Origin: Amphibalanus amphitrite
Lineage: Eukaryota; Arthropoda; Thecostraca; Balanomorpha; Balanidae
Direction of reading: 5' to 3'
Assembly (NCBI RefSeq): GCF_019059575.1
Contig: NW_024881519.1
Span: 558,001 to 622,000 of the forward strand
DNA length: 64,000 nt
The position numbers were made by a program, and so were the translations under genes. Below, piece by piece: positions 11,597 through 23,866 of the stretch (the stretch's first letter is position 1; each line of letters begins with the position of its first letter). The notes under the pieces are model-generated. The model was not told the DNA's origin. It made no database searches and saw only the letters and a list, made by a program, of their open reading frames with translations.

Positions 11597-12617
11597 ACTT
11601 CAGGCTTGTCAGGGGCACCAAAGTCCTTCCAGGGACACCACAAACCTGTCAGGGGCACCTACGGCCTTGTAGGGGCGCCACAGGCCCGCCAGGGGCACCA
11701 CAGGCCCGCCAGGGGCACCACAGGCCTGCCAGGAAGCAGGGGCACCACAGGTCTAGCAAGTATACACGACAAGCCTGTCAGGGGCACAACGGGCCTGTTG
11801 GGCCCATGAGCACCCCTAGGGGCAGGGGCACCACAGTCCTTCCAGGGGCACCGCAGGCCTGTGAGGGGCACCAGCGGCCTAGCAGGGGCACCAGTCAACA
11901 CAGGCCTGCCAGGGGCACCACAGACCTGCCAGGGGCACCAGAGGCCTGCCAGGAGCACCACCGACCTCGCAGGGGTAACTTGGGCCTGTCAGGGCCCAGG
12001 GGCACCACGGGCCTGTCGAGAGGCACTTCAGGCTTTTCAGGGGCACCATAGTCCTCTCCGGGCGCAGGGGTAGCAGGGGCACCAGAGGCCTGCCAGGGGC
12101 ACTACAGGCCTAGCAAGGGCACCACTGGTCTATCAGGGGCACCACGAGCCTGTCATAGCCAGGCATCTCAGGCTTGTCAAGGCCCAGGGGCACCACAGGT
12201 CTGTGAGGGGCACCAGCGACCTAGCAGGGGCACCAGTCAACACAGGTCTGCCAGGGGCGCCACAGACCTGCCAGGGGCACCACAGACCTGCCAGAGGCAC
12301 CAGAGGTCTGCCAGGGGCACCACCGGCCTCGCAGGGGCACCTTGGGCCTGTCAGGGGCACCACGGGCCTGCCGAGGGGCACTTCAGACTTTTCAGGGGCA
12401 CCAGTCCTCTCCGGGCGCAGGGGTACCAGCGGCCTAGCAAGGGCACCAGAGGCCTGCCAGGGGCACCACAGGCCTAACAAGGGCACCACGGGCCTGTCAG
12501 GGGCACCTCAGGCTTGTCAGGGCCCAGGGACACCACAGTCCTTCCAAGGGCACCGCAAGCCTGTCAGGGGCACCAGAGGCCTGCCAGGGGCACCACAAGC
12601 CTATCAAGGGCACCACT
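11597..12617. repeat. 20-bp minisatellite array, left part
   Basis: The unit is close to AGGGGCACCACAGGCCTGCC, repeated about 50 times with substitutions and small indels. The unit length is not a multiple of three, so frames rich in RGTTGLPGAPQ-like peptides are not genes. The array is cut at ACT (12615-12617) by the element that follows and continues at 14141. Confidence 0.95.
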
Positions 12618-14140
12618 GCACCGTAGGGATATTTCCGATCTAGCCTGTCTTAAGTCCCAGAACCGACTTTTCATTTCAATCATTCTTTCGACTTCATTTA
12701 GCGTAAAATTGTCTGAATTTTCACGTTATGTATCTCATTCTACCTAAAATAATATTTTTGAGCACAAAAAATGAGCCCAAAGTCAGGCCTCGCTTACCTA
12801 ACACGCCGGGTGAAATTGAATGCTAAAAACTAGTACTCGTTTATGGGGCTGATAACTCGAAAACAATCATTTACAGCATTATAAATCGCATATGGTCAAA
12901 AAACTACACTGTTTCGGATTATGCAGAGGCATTTCAATAACATATTTATCAAATTTTGAGACTCACACCGCCAAGTTTAAAATATGCTGTAAACGGGATT
13001 TAGCTCAGCAGTACGATTTGGAAAAACATAGAAAATCAACAACTTTCGACAAAAGTTGACACTTTAATTCTTATACCATTCGATTTGTCGCAGAATTCTG
13101 GTTCGGGAACATATTCAAACTTTTGCTACTTTTTACTCCTCTCGGAGTAAAGCGGTCTATAGTATCGAGAACGGTACTACGGCGGCGCCCGGCTCAGAGC
13201 GATGAGGAGCATGCAGGCTACCGCGCGTTTGACCCCTGACCTGACCTTTCATGACGTCACATATTTGACGTCATACCGTTCAGCCAATGAACGACGGCAC
13301 TTACTCTTGAAATGCATCCTATAGGATTACTCCTCCACCTGATATGACTGAACAACTGAATTTCGTCTGAATGCCAGCCCGACGAATATTGATAAGGGTG
13401 ATATGCAAAGGTGGATATCAACTGCTGGAAATTGTTAATCGGAAATGATTCATCCATTTTGGCTGGCATATCAGCTATTGATTTATTACCAATACGTGCT
13501 TATTTTCTATATTTTAAATTAACGATATTGCTTATAGCCGTAAGATAACAGTTCATCTTGTTAAAATTTTCTGTCACAGTAAATCGATAACGCGGTTTTG
13601 CGACGATCTTTATGCCTGATTTAATGTGCTTACCCTTTCCATCTTTCCATTTTTTTCGTGGCAGACGGTTGTTGAAATATTGATCAGTACTGAATTACTG
13701 ATATGTTAGCTGCATTACCTAAATGGTCTGGATTAACGACGGTGTGAATCAGGGCCTTGTTTCGCCGGTGATAGCAGCACGCTGCTTTTACACGTGTCAA
13801 ATTGGGTTTCCATGGAAACATCAACAGGCCCATTGCTCCAACACTACCACAAGTGTGACGTCAGCTCGCGCAATTTGATAGCAGCGTGGTAGCAGCATGC
13901 CGTGAAACACCGCACAGGTAGGTATTCAGAACACTCGGAGGATGTGCTCATCTTTACAGCCGTAGAGAGATTACTTGTGATGTTAGCATGGACTGTAACA
14001 GTACGTTCTAGGCTTGTTTAAAACTCAAAATGCGTTATATTTCATAGCACTTACTTTTATACAACATTTGAGGGCACTACAAGCCTGCACCCTTCACCCA
14101 GGAATAAAGACAGGCTAAATCGGAAAAATCCCCACAGTGC
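12618..14140. mobile_element. Non-autonomous TIR element inside the minisatellite (TSD ACT)
   Basis: The minisatellite phase is restored if this segment and one ACT are removed. The termini are inverted repeats, GCACCGTAGGGATATTTCCG at left and the complement of GCACTGTGGGGATTTTTCCG at right, continuing into GATYTAGCCTGTCTT. The same terminus bounds 14936-21680. There is no transposase. The interior is AT-rich with no recognisable gene. Three-base duplications suggest PIF/Harbinger or CMC types, which I cannot separate. Confidence 0.75.
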
Positions 14141-14505
14141 ACTGGCCTGTCAGGGGCACCTCAGGCTTGTCAGGGCCCAGGGGCACCACAGTCCTTCCAG
14201 GGGCATTACAAGCCTGTCAGGAGCACCAGAGGCCTAGCAATGGCACCACAGGCCTGCCATGGACACCACAGGCCTGCCAGGGGCACCACCGGCCTTGCAG
14301 GGGCGCCTCAGGCCTGTCAGGGGCACCACGTGCCTGCCGGGGACACTTCAGGCTTGTCAGGGGCGTTACAGTCCTGTCAGGGCCCAGGGGCACCAGGCCC
14401 GTGGTGTCCCTGCTAGGCCTGTGGCGCCCCTGGTGGTCCTGTGGTGCTCCTGTCAGGACTGTGATTCCCCTGATAGGCCGGTGGTGCCCCTGGCAGGTCT
14501 TTGTA
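14141..14505. repeat. 20-bp minisatellite array, right part, with internal inversion
   Basis: This continues the array of 11597-12617. At about 14396 the unit switches to its reverse complement (GGCCTGTGGTGCCCCTG-like units) until about 14505. The two arms therefore form an inverted pair. Confidence 0.85.
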
Positions 14506-14535
14506 CCAAGTATTTTACCAAGTATTTACCAAGTA

Positions 14536-14922
14536 TACAACCAAATGGGTAATATCATTAATTTGAACATTATGATACATGGTGAAAAAATTGAAATAGC
14601 AGAAAAAGTAAAATATCTAGGCATCACTATTGACCCTGCCTTGAAGTGGAAATACCACATCGATAACATAGCAATCATCATCAGTAGAAATATTGGAATC
14701 TTGAGTAGAGCAAAGTACTTTCTTCCCGAAAAATCATTACTCTTGCTCTACAACTCACTGATTCTTCCTTACTTAAACTATTGCTGCCTAATCTGGGGTT
14801 TCACATATCCAACTTATCTCCACAAAAATCGAAGTATTACAAAAACGAGCAGTTCGAATTATAGTAAATGAACATCGTCTTGCACATACTATGCCCATAT
14901 TTCGTAAGCTCAATGTTCTTAA
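14536..14922 (+). pseudogene. LINE ORF2, piece 4 of 6 (RT thumb and downstream)
   Basis: It encodes the post-catalytic region with KYLGITIDPALKW, then SRAKYFLP, SLILPYLNYCCLIWG and, after a frameshift near 14815, QKRAVRIIV. These segments sit in this order in CR1/Jockey-like LINEs. The frame runs into TTAA at 14919-14922. After skipping the element 14923-31729 and one TTAA copy it continues in register at 31734. Confidence 0.85.
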
Positions 14923-15775
14923 CCTTCGCCCCAGTGCACAGTGGGTATTTTTCCGATCTAGCACGTATTTATTCGTAGAGGGCAAACCATAGGTAGAATT
15001 GTAGCCAGATTGTGCACAGATGTTGGCTGGTGTGTCCTGGTGAGAATTTTACCTGTAAATGTGCATAATCAACATAATATAGGGGGTTCAATTGGACCCC
15101 CCGCTCAGCCGTTTGGCCCCTGATCAAGCTAGAGCTTCGCGGAAAAGTCAAGCGTGCTGCCTATGACGAAATTAGGCCGAATATATCCAATTTCAAAGTC
15201 CAAGGTCATAAGCTGACTTTCCAAGTCAGTTTAATGACCCAACTAAAGTTGGGAAATCGAGGCCTCTTGAAACTTCGCAAAGTTAGGGTGTTACGGGGTA
15301 TTTTGGGGTGCTGATCACGAATTTCATGTTAGTTTTGATCACAGACGATGTCTTTATGCATTTAGGCCAGGTCGGGTCAGGTCAGGTTAGATCAATTAGC
15401 AGGCATCGGTAGGATTGTGATTGCAGGATTGCAAAATCCTGATTGCATTCCTTTTTGGTGGACTGCACCTGGATTTGAAATCCATTAAAAAAAACAGGAT
15501 TTGATTGCGGATTGTATTGCATCATACTTCCATTTTTTGCAATCCAATCCGGATTGTGTTTGATTAGTGCTTTGAAATGGTTTGTTGCGATTGAAAATTA
15601 TTAGATCGGCTTCATCGGCTTAATGTACTTTGCTATTAGGAGCTTTTTTTCAGAAATTTTGTCCGAATGGATGAATGGGTGGCTATGGGCCCGGGTGCCC
15701 CGCTAAGCAGTGGCGCAGCCAGGGGGGGGTCAGAGGGTCAGCTGACCCCCCCGAAATTTCTGTCAGGGGCCCGCT

Positions 15776-15979
<204 letters not shown>

Positions 15980-16004
15980 GAGAGGTCCTAATCTAACCGG
16001 ACGA

Positions 16005-16621
16005 GAGAACTGGCTCGGGCCCCTGGGAGAACGGGCCCGGACCCCCTGGGTGGATGGGGCCCGGGCCCCCGTGGATGGGTCCGGGCCCCCGAGAGAACGG
16101 GCCCCGGGTGGACGGGGCCCGGACCCCCGGTTGGATGGGGCCCCGGCCCCCGGGAGAACGGGCCCGGGCCTCCCGGAGAACGGGCCCGGGCCCCCGGGAG
16201 AACTGGTCCGGGCCCCTGGGAGAACGGGCCCGGGCCCCCTGTGTGGATGGGGCCCGCCCCCTTGGATGGGTCCGGACCCCCGGGAGAACGGGGCCCGGAC
16301 CCCCGTTGGATGGGGCCCGGACCCCCGGGAGAACTGGCTCGGGCCCCCGGGAGAACGGGCCCGGACCCCCTGGGTGGATGGGGCCCGGGCCCCGTGGATG
16401 GGTCCGGGCCCCCGGGAGAACGGGCCCCGGGCCTCCCGGAGAACGGGCCCGGGCCCCCGGATTGATGGGACCCACTACCCAGGTCCCCTGGTGGACGGGG
16501 CCCGGAGCCCCGGGTGGACGGGGTCTGGAGCCCAAGGTGAACGTGGCCCGGGCCCCCATGTTGATAGGGCCCGCGCCCCCGTGTGGATAGGGCCCGGGTC
16601 CCCGGTTGAATGGGGCCCGCT
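16005..16621. repeat. GC-rich ~22-bp minisatellite
   Basis: The unit is close to GGGAGAACGGGCCCGGGCC(CCC), interspersed with GTGGATGGGGCCCGG variants. The Pro/Gly-rich frames open on both strands come from the repeat. It lies inside the hAT 15708-19687. Confidence 0.9.
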
Positions 16622-16919
16622 AGGGTGACCCGCTTGCGCCGCAACACGAATAAGGGGTATTTTCGATCGGTGGGCGTTTGGTTGGTCTTGTGTCCGTGGG
16701 TTATGTATCCATTTCGGTCGATCAGGCTAAGCATTTTGGTTTGGGAAAAAATATCCATCGCATCGAGGTGCTGGTGTCTGATAAGCATGTGTTCTACTAT
16801 AGAACATGTCATGTGTAGTTTATAACATAGGTTGACGTAGGTTATTAAAAAAATGAAAGCCATCGATGAGTTACTATGTAGAGGTTTGAAACATTTATAT
16901 TTTTAAGAATACTGCTGCT

Positions 16920-17702
16920 CGTCATGCAAAAGCGATGGTTGGATTTTGGACAAAATTGAATGGTCTTTCCAAGGTGCTTGGTCATTGGTTGACCTTCCAG
17001 GTCAGGTCAATGACCCAAAAATCGGGAAAATCGGGACCTGTTAGAACGTCGTAAAGTGTGACTGCTATAGGGGTTTTCGGGGTGCTGATCACGAATAGTT
17101 ATCATGTTAGTTTTGATAACAGATGATGTCTTTATGCATTTAGGTCAGGTTGGGTCAGGTCAGGTCAGGTCAACCAGTGGGGGTCCTGCCGGGTATTTGT
17201 AGTACCTACGTGTCAGCCGCCTCTAGCAGCTTCGTAACATGTTACGAAGGCACCAAAACTACTTCGTGAATGTTCAAATGGTTGCTAAATTCGAATTCAG
17301 CTCCAAAAACTAGCCTAGAAACATGTATAATTCGAAAAAGTACCGAGGTCATCATAGTTCAATGACCTGACCTGACCTTCAGGTGACCTTGACACCCACT
17401 CTAATGCATGGGAGCAGCATCAACCCACATGTTTGAACGCTTGAAACCACGAAAAGACTGCAAACGCGCGGCTAATGCGAGTCGGCATACGCCGAATCGC
17501 GATTCTGGCCAAACATGGTCTCGGAAAGTAGGTCACATGTGAAAGGTCATTTGAGTCAGGGTCATGCAATTTCTAGGGTAGGTGTAAAACTGATCAACGC
17601 TAGGGTACTGAAAGTGTTGTCGCGATCGGCCGCTTTTTACGCGAGTTTTTCACGAAAACCCTTAGGGGGTTGCATCATCCCCTCCCCCTGTGCCGGCGAG
17701 GG
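16920..17702. mobile_element. GGTCA-rich element fragment, copy l
   Basis: Homologous throughout to the body of 40539-41419 (GGTGCTGATCACGAATA, repeated GGTCAGGTCAGGTCA, GAATCGCGATTC). The right end CCGGCGAGGG abuts TTAA at 17703. No matching left terminus was found, so it is truncated. Confidence 0.6.
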
Positions 17703-18235
17703 TTAAAACTTCTTGTGAGCGAATTTACGTAATGAAGAAGGATAAAGGTACAATCTTCTACAGCAGCCAAACCCTTAGGGGGTTGCATCATCCCCTCCCC
17801 CTGTGCCGGCGAGGGTTAAAACTTCTTGTGAGCGAATTTACGTAATGAAGAAGGATAAAGGTACAATCTTCTACAGCAGCCAATAGATGACTTAGGACAG
17901 GCACATGGAACTATGTACTTAAATCTTGTCCGATGGAAGCAGGCAACAGCTCCGTTTGCATATATGCTATGCATATTGCGGAAAGGGCACATTTCGGCCT
18001 CGAAAGATACGAATTCATACGTAATAGTAACATATTTCTGTCGACACAATGTACTACAGCAGCCAATAGATGACTTAAGACAGGCACATGGGACTACTTA
18101 AATATTGGCCGATAGAAGAAGGCAACAGCTCCGTTAGCATATATGCTATGCATATTGCGGAAGGGGCACATTTCGGCCTCGAAATATACGAATTCGTACC
18201 TCATAGTAACATATTTCTGTCATGGTCAATTCGCG
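17657..18235. repeat. Two successive tandem duplications
   Basis: A ~112-base unit beginning CCCTTAGGGGGTTGCATC appears at about 17659 and 17771 with near identity. A ~181-base unit beginning CAGCAGCCAATAGATGACTT appears at about 17875 and 18057 with moderate divergence. The first unit includes the terminus of copy l, so it duplicated after that insertion. Confidence 0.85.
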
Positions 18236-18343
18236 TAGAAATTGAACACCGGGTGATTACCGAGCTATTGTTCTATCAAAATTTTCCGATTCAAACTCGC
18301 TCAGGGTTATCGTGTAGGTAAAGGGGGCCCGCTCAGCAGAATA

Positions 18344-19577
18344 GGGGAGAGTGGGGTAATTTGGCCGCTTTTTTTAGAAAACGATATAACTTAAAATTGA
18401 CGACACATTTCTGCATTTTCTCAACGCTGGCAGGTGTCGTATTCATTTTACTTTACTGGACAGTGAACTTGAAATGATAGAGTAATTACTTATATTGAAA
18501 TTGTGACGCATTACAAAGGTCTGCAAGGCGGCCAAATTGCCCCACTAGCAGGGTTATTTGGCCGGGGGTGTGGGGCAATTTGGCCGGTGTTAGTTTGCGG
18601 TCGGGATTTTCTGTTATATTGCGAGTCAGCTTCAGATTCAGCAATGATGTGTGTCCTATGACGCATTTGCCGCATTTTGGAGGTTGACTCAGGGGTCACA
18701 GGGGTCAAAATAGCCAAATTAGCGGCTCTAGATGCGAAGACAGTTTTTTACGAATAACTTTTGAAGTAATCAAGCTAGGCCAAAACTTCGAGTACCATCG
18801 TAATTCTCTCGTCAGTCCGCATCGAAAGATATATGTGTTGACCTTGAGAAGTCAAGGTCAAAGGTTGACCTCAGGTCACGTTGCATATGGTCGCTTGACC
18901 TCAAGGTCACGTGATTTCAAGGTCATCATGCATATCATTCGATGCGCCTTGGCGAGCTGAACAGAATGAGACCATTTGTGCGGCTGTACCAGTTTTATGT
19001 AAGGATTTACTAGCAAAAAACGTTTGGTAACCTTTGATGACGTCACATGCTCTTACAGTTGACCAATCGGAAGTAAGGCATCAAAGTAGTCAAAGTTGGT
19101 CATGAATCATGTCATTTATGGTACAATTGACCATGAAAACTCGGCCGTCCCAGTATATAGACCATGAGCGCACCGGCCAAATTGCCCCGCTAGTCCCGGC
19201 CAAATTACCCCATATTGTCATTCTGAAAATTTTTGTCTATAAAGTCATCACGGCTATACAGAATTAGATAAAATTGCTCTTGGAACCGCTGAACACCCCC
19301 AAGAATGGCGCTATAATGTCTGAATTCGTTTTTAGCCCAAATCCTACATGTTATACAACTTTGTAAACAGAAGTAAAAGTTACCATTTTCTAACGAAATT
19401 AACGTTTTATTAATTTTGAATAAAACTACGAGGGGCAAAGTTTCGACATTTGTCCTCCAGTTATTTCTACCCATGACAAATGAATAGAAACTAGAGCTAT
19501 TTCACTCACTTTTATTAGACAGCGTACAGGTGGGGGCGGCCAATTGACACCACCGGCCAAATTACCCCACTCTCCCC
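18344..19577. mobile_element. TA-flanked MITE, copy A, carrying a GGTCA core
   Basis: TA lies at 18342-18343 and 19578-19579. The perfect terminal repeat GGGGAGAGTGGGGTAATTTG continues into GCCG, and GGGGCAATTTGGCC motifs recur internally. TA duplication suggests the Tc1/mariner superfamily. There is no transposase. The middle (about 18800-19100) is strongly homologous to the core of the TTAT/TTGA elements. A second copy in opposite orientation is at 23867-25102. Confidence 0.85.
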
Positions 19578-22117
19578 TACGTATGAAATATGGAAAGATT
19601 CTAAAAAATGGGTGGGGGCCCGCACACTAGGGGGCCCGCTTTGGAGGCGATGACCCCCCCCGAAACCAAATCCTGGCTGCGCCACTGCCGCTAAGCAGAG
19701 CTTGTTGCGAATGACACCACGGACCCACCACCCCACCTTGCCCGCGCCCGGTTCACCGGTGATAATTTGGATCGAAAGTTTAACGTGCCGCAGGTAGATG
19801 GCGGCACGGTCCTCCCGGGTCTAGGGTGGCCCTCTCTCGCCAGTTGCCAGCTGGCTTAATATAGGAACGCGGGTCAAACGACGTGGAGCTTCCCGGCCGC
19901 GAACTCGCTGCCACCGAGTTAGGAGACGGACGCCTTATCCACTAGGCCACGGGGAGGACATCTAAACTTGAAAGAGGAGGCTTTACATCTAAACTTGAAA
20001 TAATTTAAACGCTTTTAATTTAAACGCTCAAAATAATATACGCTGATGAACTACATAGGAAGGCCAAAGTTACGTATTTGAGGGCGAGTTCAAAAACATA
20101 AAACACTGGTTGGGTAGAGGTTTCAATGTGGGGGTGTTTGAGGCAAAAAATATTTCCCATAAAATACCTGTGCCTTAGATAGGAATTACTCGCAAGACTA
20201 GGTACTAGAAATGGGTGATTTGGGGATGGAGGCATGGCCCTATGCCCCCCTCCCTCCCCCAGACCCACTAGTGCACATAATAATACAAAAGGTTTGCAAA
20301 AAAGGATTGCGGATTTGATCTCAATCCAAGTGAAAAAGGGGATTGCGGGTAGGAATGCAATCCACTTCGGCACTAGGAATGTGGATTGGGAATGCAATCC
20401 TTTCAAAAAGGATTTTACCAATGCCTGTCAATTAGTAGGCGTCCTGCCGGCCATCCATAGAAGTGTCACCTACTACTGATAGCTTCGTAACATGGAACGA
20501 AGGCACTAGAACTACTTCGTAAATATTCAAATGCTGCTAAAATCGAAATCAGCACCAAAAACTACCCTAGAAACAAGTAAAACTCGAAAAAGTGAACCAA
20601 GGTCATCAAAAAGTCAATGACCTTGACTTGACCTTTACGTGACCTTGACACCCACCATTATGCATGGCACCAACATCATTTCACATATTTGAACGTTTAA
20701 AACCACAAAAAGACTGGAAACCGCGGATAATGTGAGCTGGCATACGCCGAATCGCGATTCCGGCCAAACATGGTCTCGAGAAATATGCCACAGGTCAAAG
20801 GTCAGTTGGGTCAGAGTAATGAAATTTTTAGGTTAGATGTAAAATTGATGATCTCGAGGGTACCGAAAGTTTCGGCACGATCGGCCGCTTTTTGCGCGAG
20901 TAATTTGCAGAAAACCATGGGGTTTTATCCGACCCCTTCCCCCTCCCCCTCCCCACAAGTGCGATGGTTAATAAGGTTACGGTATGTATAATTTACGCTT
21001 GTCATCCTATTCCTAATGAATGTGTCTCAGAAAATATGCATCATATAAATCACGAAGTAAAATTATTCGCCTATGTCCGGAACATACCTATATCGTGCTG
21101 TTTGCCCTAGCGCTCCTCGAGTGGGGTGTTAAGATACTCTAATGTGAATATTCCGTGTTCAGGCAAGTTTCGGCAGCCAAACAAGGCGTTGTCTTGTGCA
21201 GAAGAAAGTGGCGAATTCGATAGGATATATTTCGGAGTGGAAAAGTGTGGAGAACATTGTTGATTTCCTACATTTATTTAGAATACCATTCCTTCAATAT
21301 GGTGTCTAAGGGTTTTTTTGTAAAGGGCATTTTTGTGACCTTAGTAAGGTTGTGGCATATTTTCTGTTTGCCATTCCATTCCTAATAAAGGTGCCTTTCA
21401 GACGATATGCAACTTTAAGACCTCGCAAGATTAAAACCAACAGGACAGGACAATGAAATTGAGCTATACTTTCGGGCCTTGCTGAGCCCATTGAGTAATC
21501 ACGCATGAGTGTGAACTTTGGGCGCATTTTTCCTAGTTTTGCTGTGGACATACAGATAAAACAATGCCATATATGAAAAATTCAGACATTTCTTAGCCCT
21601 ACTGACACAAAAAATAAACAAAAATCCAAAAAATATTTTTTGAATTAATAGGGGCTAGATCGGAAAAATCCCCACTGTGCAGTGGGGGGGGGCATATGTT
21701 ACCACCCTGTCGCGTTTTTTGCGTGTAAATAAAAAACCGCGGCGCGTAGCGCCGCGCCGCTTGGGGTAGCTTTTTGTACATCAATTTTGGACAATGTGTG
21801 AAATTTTTGAACCCAGGTCATGTCAGGTCAGGTCACCAGGTCAAGTTAACTGACCAAGCCTAAAAAAGTTTGCAATCCTCTCCAGCCTGCAGTGTTTGTC
21901 AGAATGGTTTGAAACTTGGTGGATTGCATGATGGTATGGGCGCCTATAATTTGTATATCTCGGATTTTTTATATCCCTGACCTAAGGTCAGGCCAGTGGC
22001 GTGACCTTACCATTATAAGTCAATGGAGAAAAATGAAAATGCCTCTAAATCCGTGTGTACGCATAGGAACAGTCCAAATACTTCAGAATCACAATGATTT
22101 GGACCACCCGTGACGAC

Positions 22118-22434
22118 TGTAATGGAATGAAAGTCAGCCGAATAGAAAAGTGTATATAATCGCAAACTGCTCAATTCATTCAGTTCACTAAACTAGGTAC
22201 TCGTATTCATTCATTCAATCGACAAGTTATTCTCATATCATTCTAGTTCAGAAATCAGTTCACTGCTTCGCAAAGTCTTCACTCTTACTTCATTCTAATC
22301 AATTCAAATCAATTCATCAATTCTAAGTTCCAAGTCATTCTCGTCGTTCATTATCCGTCCTTATTTCGGTCTTTCAATTCGGTGCGCGCGCGTGAACTAA
22401 ACTGCCAGGATCCTCGTCATAATAATCCTCAACA
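22118..22434 (-). repeat. 3' LTR of the minus-strand retrotransposon
   Basis: On minus it starts TGTTGAGGATTATTATGACG and ends CATTCCATTACA. It is 317 bases and differs from its partner by about six substitutions or short indels. The canonical TG...CA ends are intact. Confidence 0.9.
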
Positions 22435-22448
22435 CCCTCCCCCCGCGG
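22435..22448 (-). other. Polypurine tract of the minus-strand retrotransposon
   Basis: On minus, the purine-rich CGCGGGGGGAGGG immediately precedes TGTTGAGG of the 3' LTR, the expected place for plus-strand priming. Confidence 0.7.
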
Positions 22449-22848
22449 GAACACGATTACTCTCAAATCCGACATTTTTGCGCCCCCATGCAACACGATG
22501 CGCTCAAATCCGACAGCGCTATGAATCGACTGTCGGGGCGAAATTGCACATGGAGATTGCGGCTTGCGCTGTTTCTGGACATTTGATAAAAACGTGATTT
22601 TATCGAAAACCAATGCCAAAGTATAGGGTAAGGGCGGGTAAGAGTACGCGGGCGATAAGAGTACGCATCAGCTGTTTCGGTTGCTTAGCAACGCAGGTTT
22701 GTCGAGTTCATGAAGTGACATGAAGCCGCCAGTGCGTGCATGTCACCAACGGAACGTGGGCGTTGAGCGGCGACGCTGTTGAGTTTAAGGCGATGAATAT
22801 TATTTTCGAACGTTATGATATTATTATGATATGGTACAATAATTTTGA

Positions 22849-23860
22849 CCCGCGCACCGACGGGGGTCTGCGCCAACTTAGTACCGACGGGGGGGGGGGG
22901 GCGGATGACCGCCTCCCCCCTGAGATCTCGAGAACGAAGCAAGATAGCGACAAGCGGTAAACGGCATCGGATACGCACGGTCAAGATCTACAATTTTTAC
23001 TGAGGTCATTTTCAGGTCAGGTCAAAGATGACGTCACAGGGGTCGAAAAAGTCAAAATGGCGGCGCTAAATATGGAGAGAGTTTTTCTCGAATAACTTTC
23101 GAATTAGTCAAGATAGGAACAAACTAAGGGCATCATCGTGATCCTCTCGTCAATCCGCATCGAATGATATATATGTTGACCTCGAAAGGTCAAGGTCAAA
23201 GGTTGACCTCAGGTCACGTGACCTCGAGGTCATCATGTATATCATTCGATGCGTCTTGACGAGCTGAACACAATGAGACCATCCACGCGTCTGTATCTTG
23301 TTCCTGTACGGAGTTATTGGCCAAAAACCTTTGGTGACCTTTGATGACGTCACATGACCTCACAGCTGCCCAACAGCAAAACAGACCTCAAGGTAGTGAA
23401 GGTTGATCGTATATGAAGTCATGTATGGTATATGGGGCCATTCCGACCCGTTTTAGTGGTAAAAACAGGGAGTTGATTTTTCCCCCATTGACTTATAATG
23501 GGGAGGTCGCGAAATTGACCTGACCTTAGGTCACCGATATCAAAATTCCGAGATATACAAATTGTAGCTACTAATGACCTAATAACATCCTGCGACTTTC
23601 AAAGGCCTCCGACATCTACTGTCGCTCTGGCACGGTGACAAAGTTGCAAAAAAGTGACTTGAGGTTGGGTCATTCAAAGTGACCTGGTGACCTGACCTTG
23701 AAAGGTAGGAGGTTCAAACTTGCACACCATGTGTAAAATTGATAAGGGAATAGTCATACCAAATTTCGCGGCGCTACGCGCCGCGGTTTTCCCGCTATTC
23801 GCGAAAAACCTCAGGGGGGGGGGGGGCGGATATCCGCCCCCCCCCCCGTCGGTGCGCGGG
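22849..23860. mobile_element. GGTCA-rich hairpin element, copy b (TTGA target duplication)
   Basis: TTGA lies at 22845-22848 and 23861-23864. Same family as copy a but in opposite orientation, with the same CCCGCGCACCGACGGGG termini, G/C hairpins (GGCGGATGACCGCC and GGCGGATATCCGCC) and palindrome GCGGCGCTACGCGCCGC. The AGGTCA core at 23156-23253 has the same CGCATCGAATGATAT frame. It is estimated by eye at over 90 percent identity to copy a. A TA-flanked MITE inserted two bases beyond its right end. Confidence 0.88.
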
Positions 23861-23866
23861 TTGATA

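Larger units (their letters stand above)
11259..14535. other. Insertion/deletion block between LINE pieces 3 and 4
   Basis: The left edge reads CAGGGGCGGATCCAGGA, resembling the CAGTGGCGGATCCAGG terminus of the local hAT family. The right edge is tandem ACCAAGTATTT-type triplication (14507-14540). Between them lie an AT-rich stretch (11290-11580) with no visible gene, the 20-bp minisatellite, and a TIR element that split the minisatellite. About 200 codons of LINE RT are missing here. Confidence 0.5.

Noticed and set aside
11806-12643. Frames with repeated GAPQACQGHH-like peptides
   Set aside because: The 20-bp unit cycles through all frames, so every frame is open by repetition.
16050-16863. 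Long Pro/Gly-rich frames on both strands around 16.0-16.9 kb
   Set aside because: They run through the 22-bp GC minisatellite in several frames and both strands at once; repetitive artefact.
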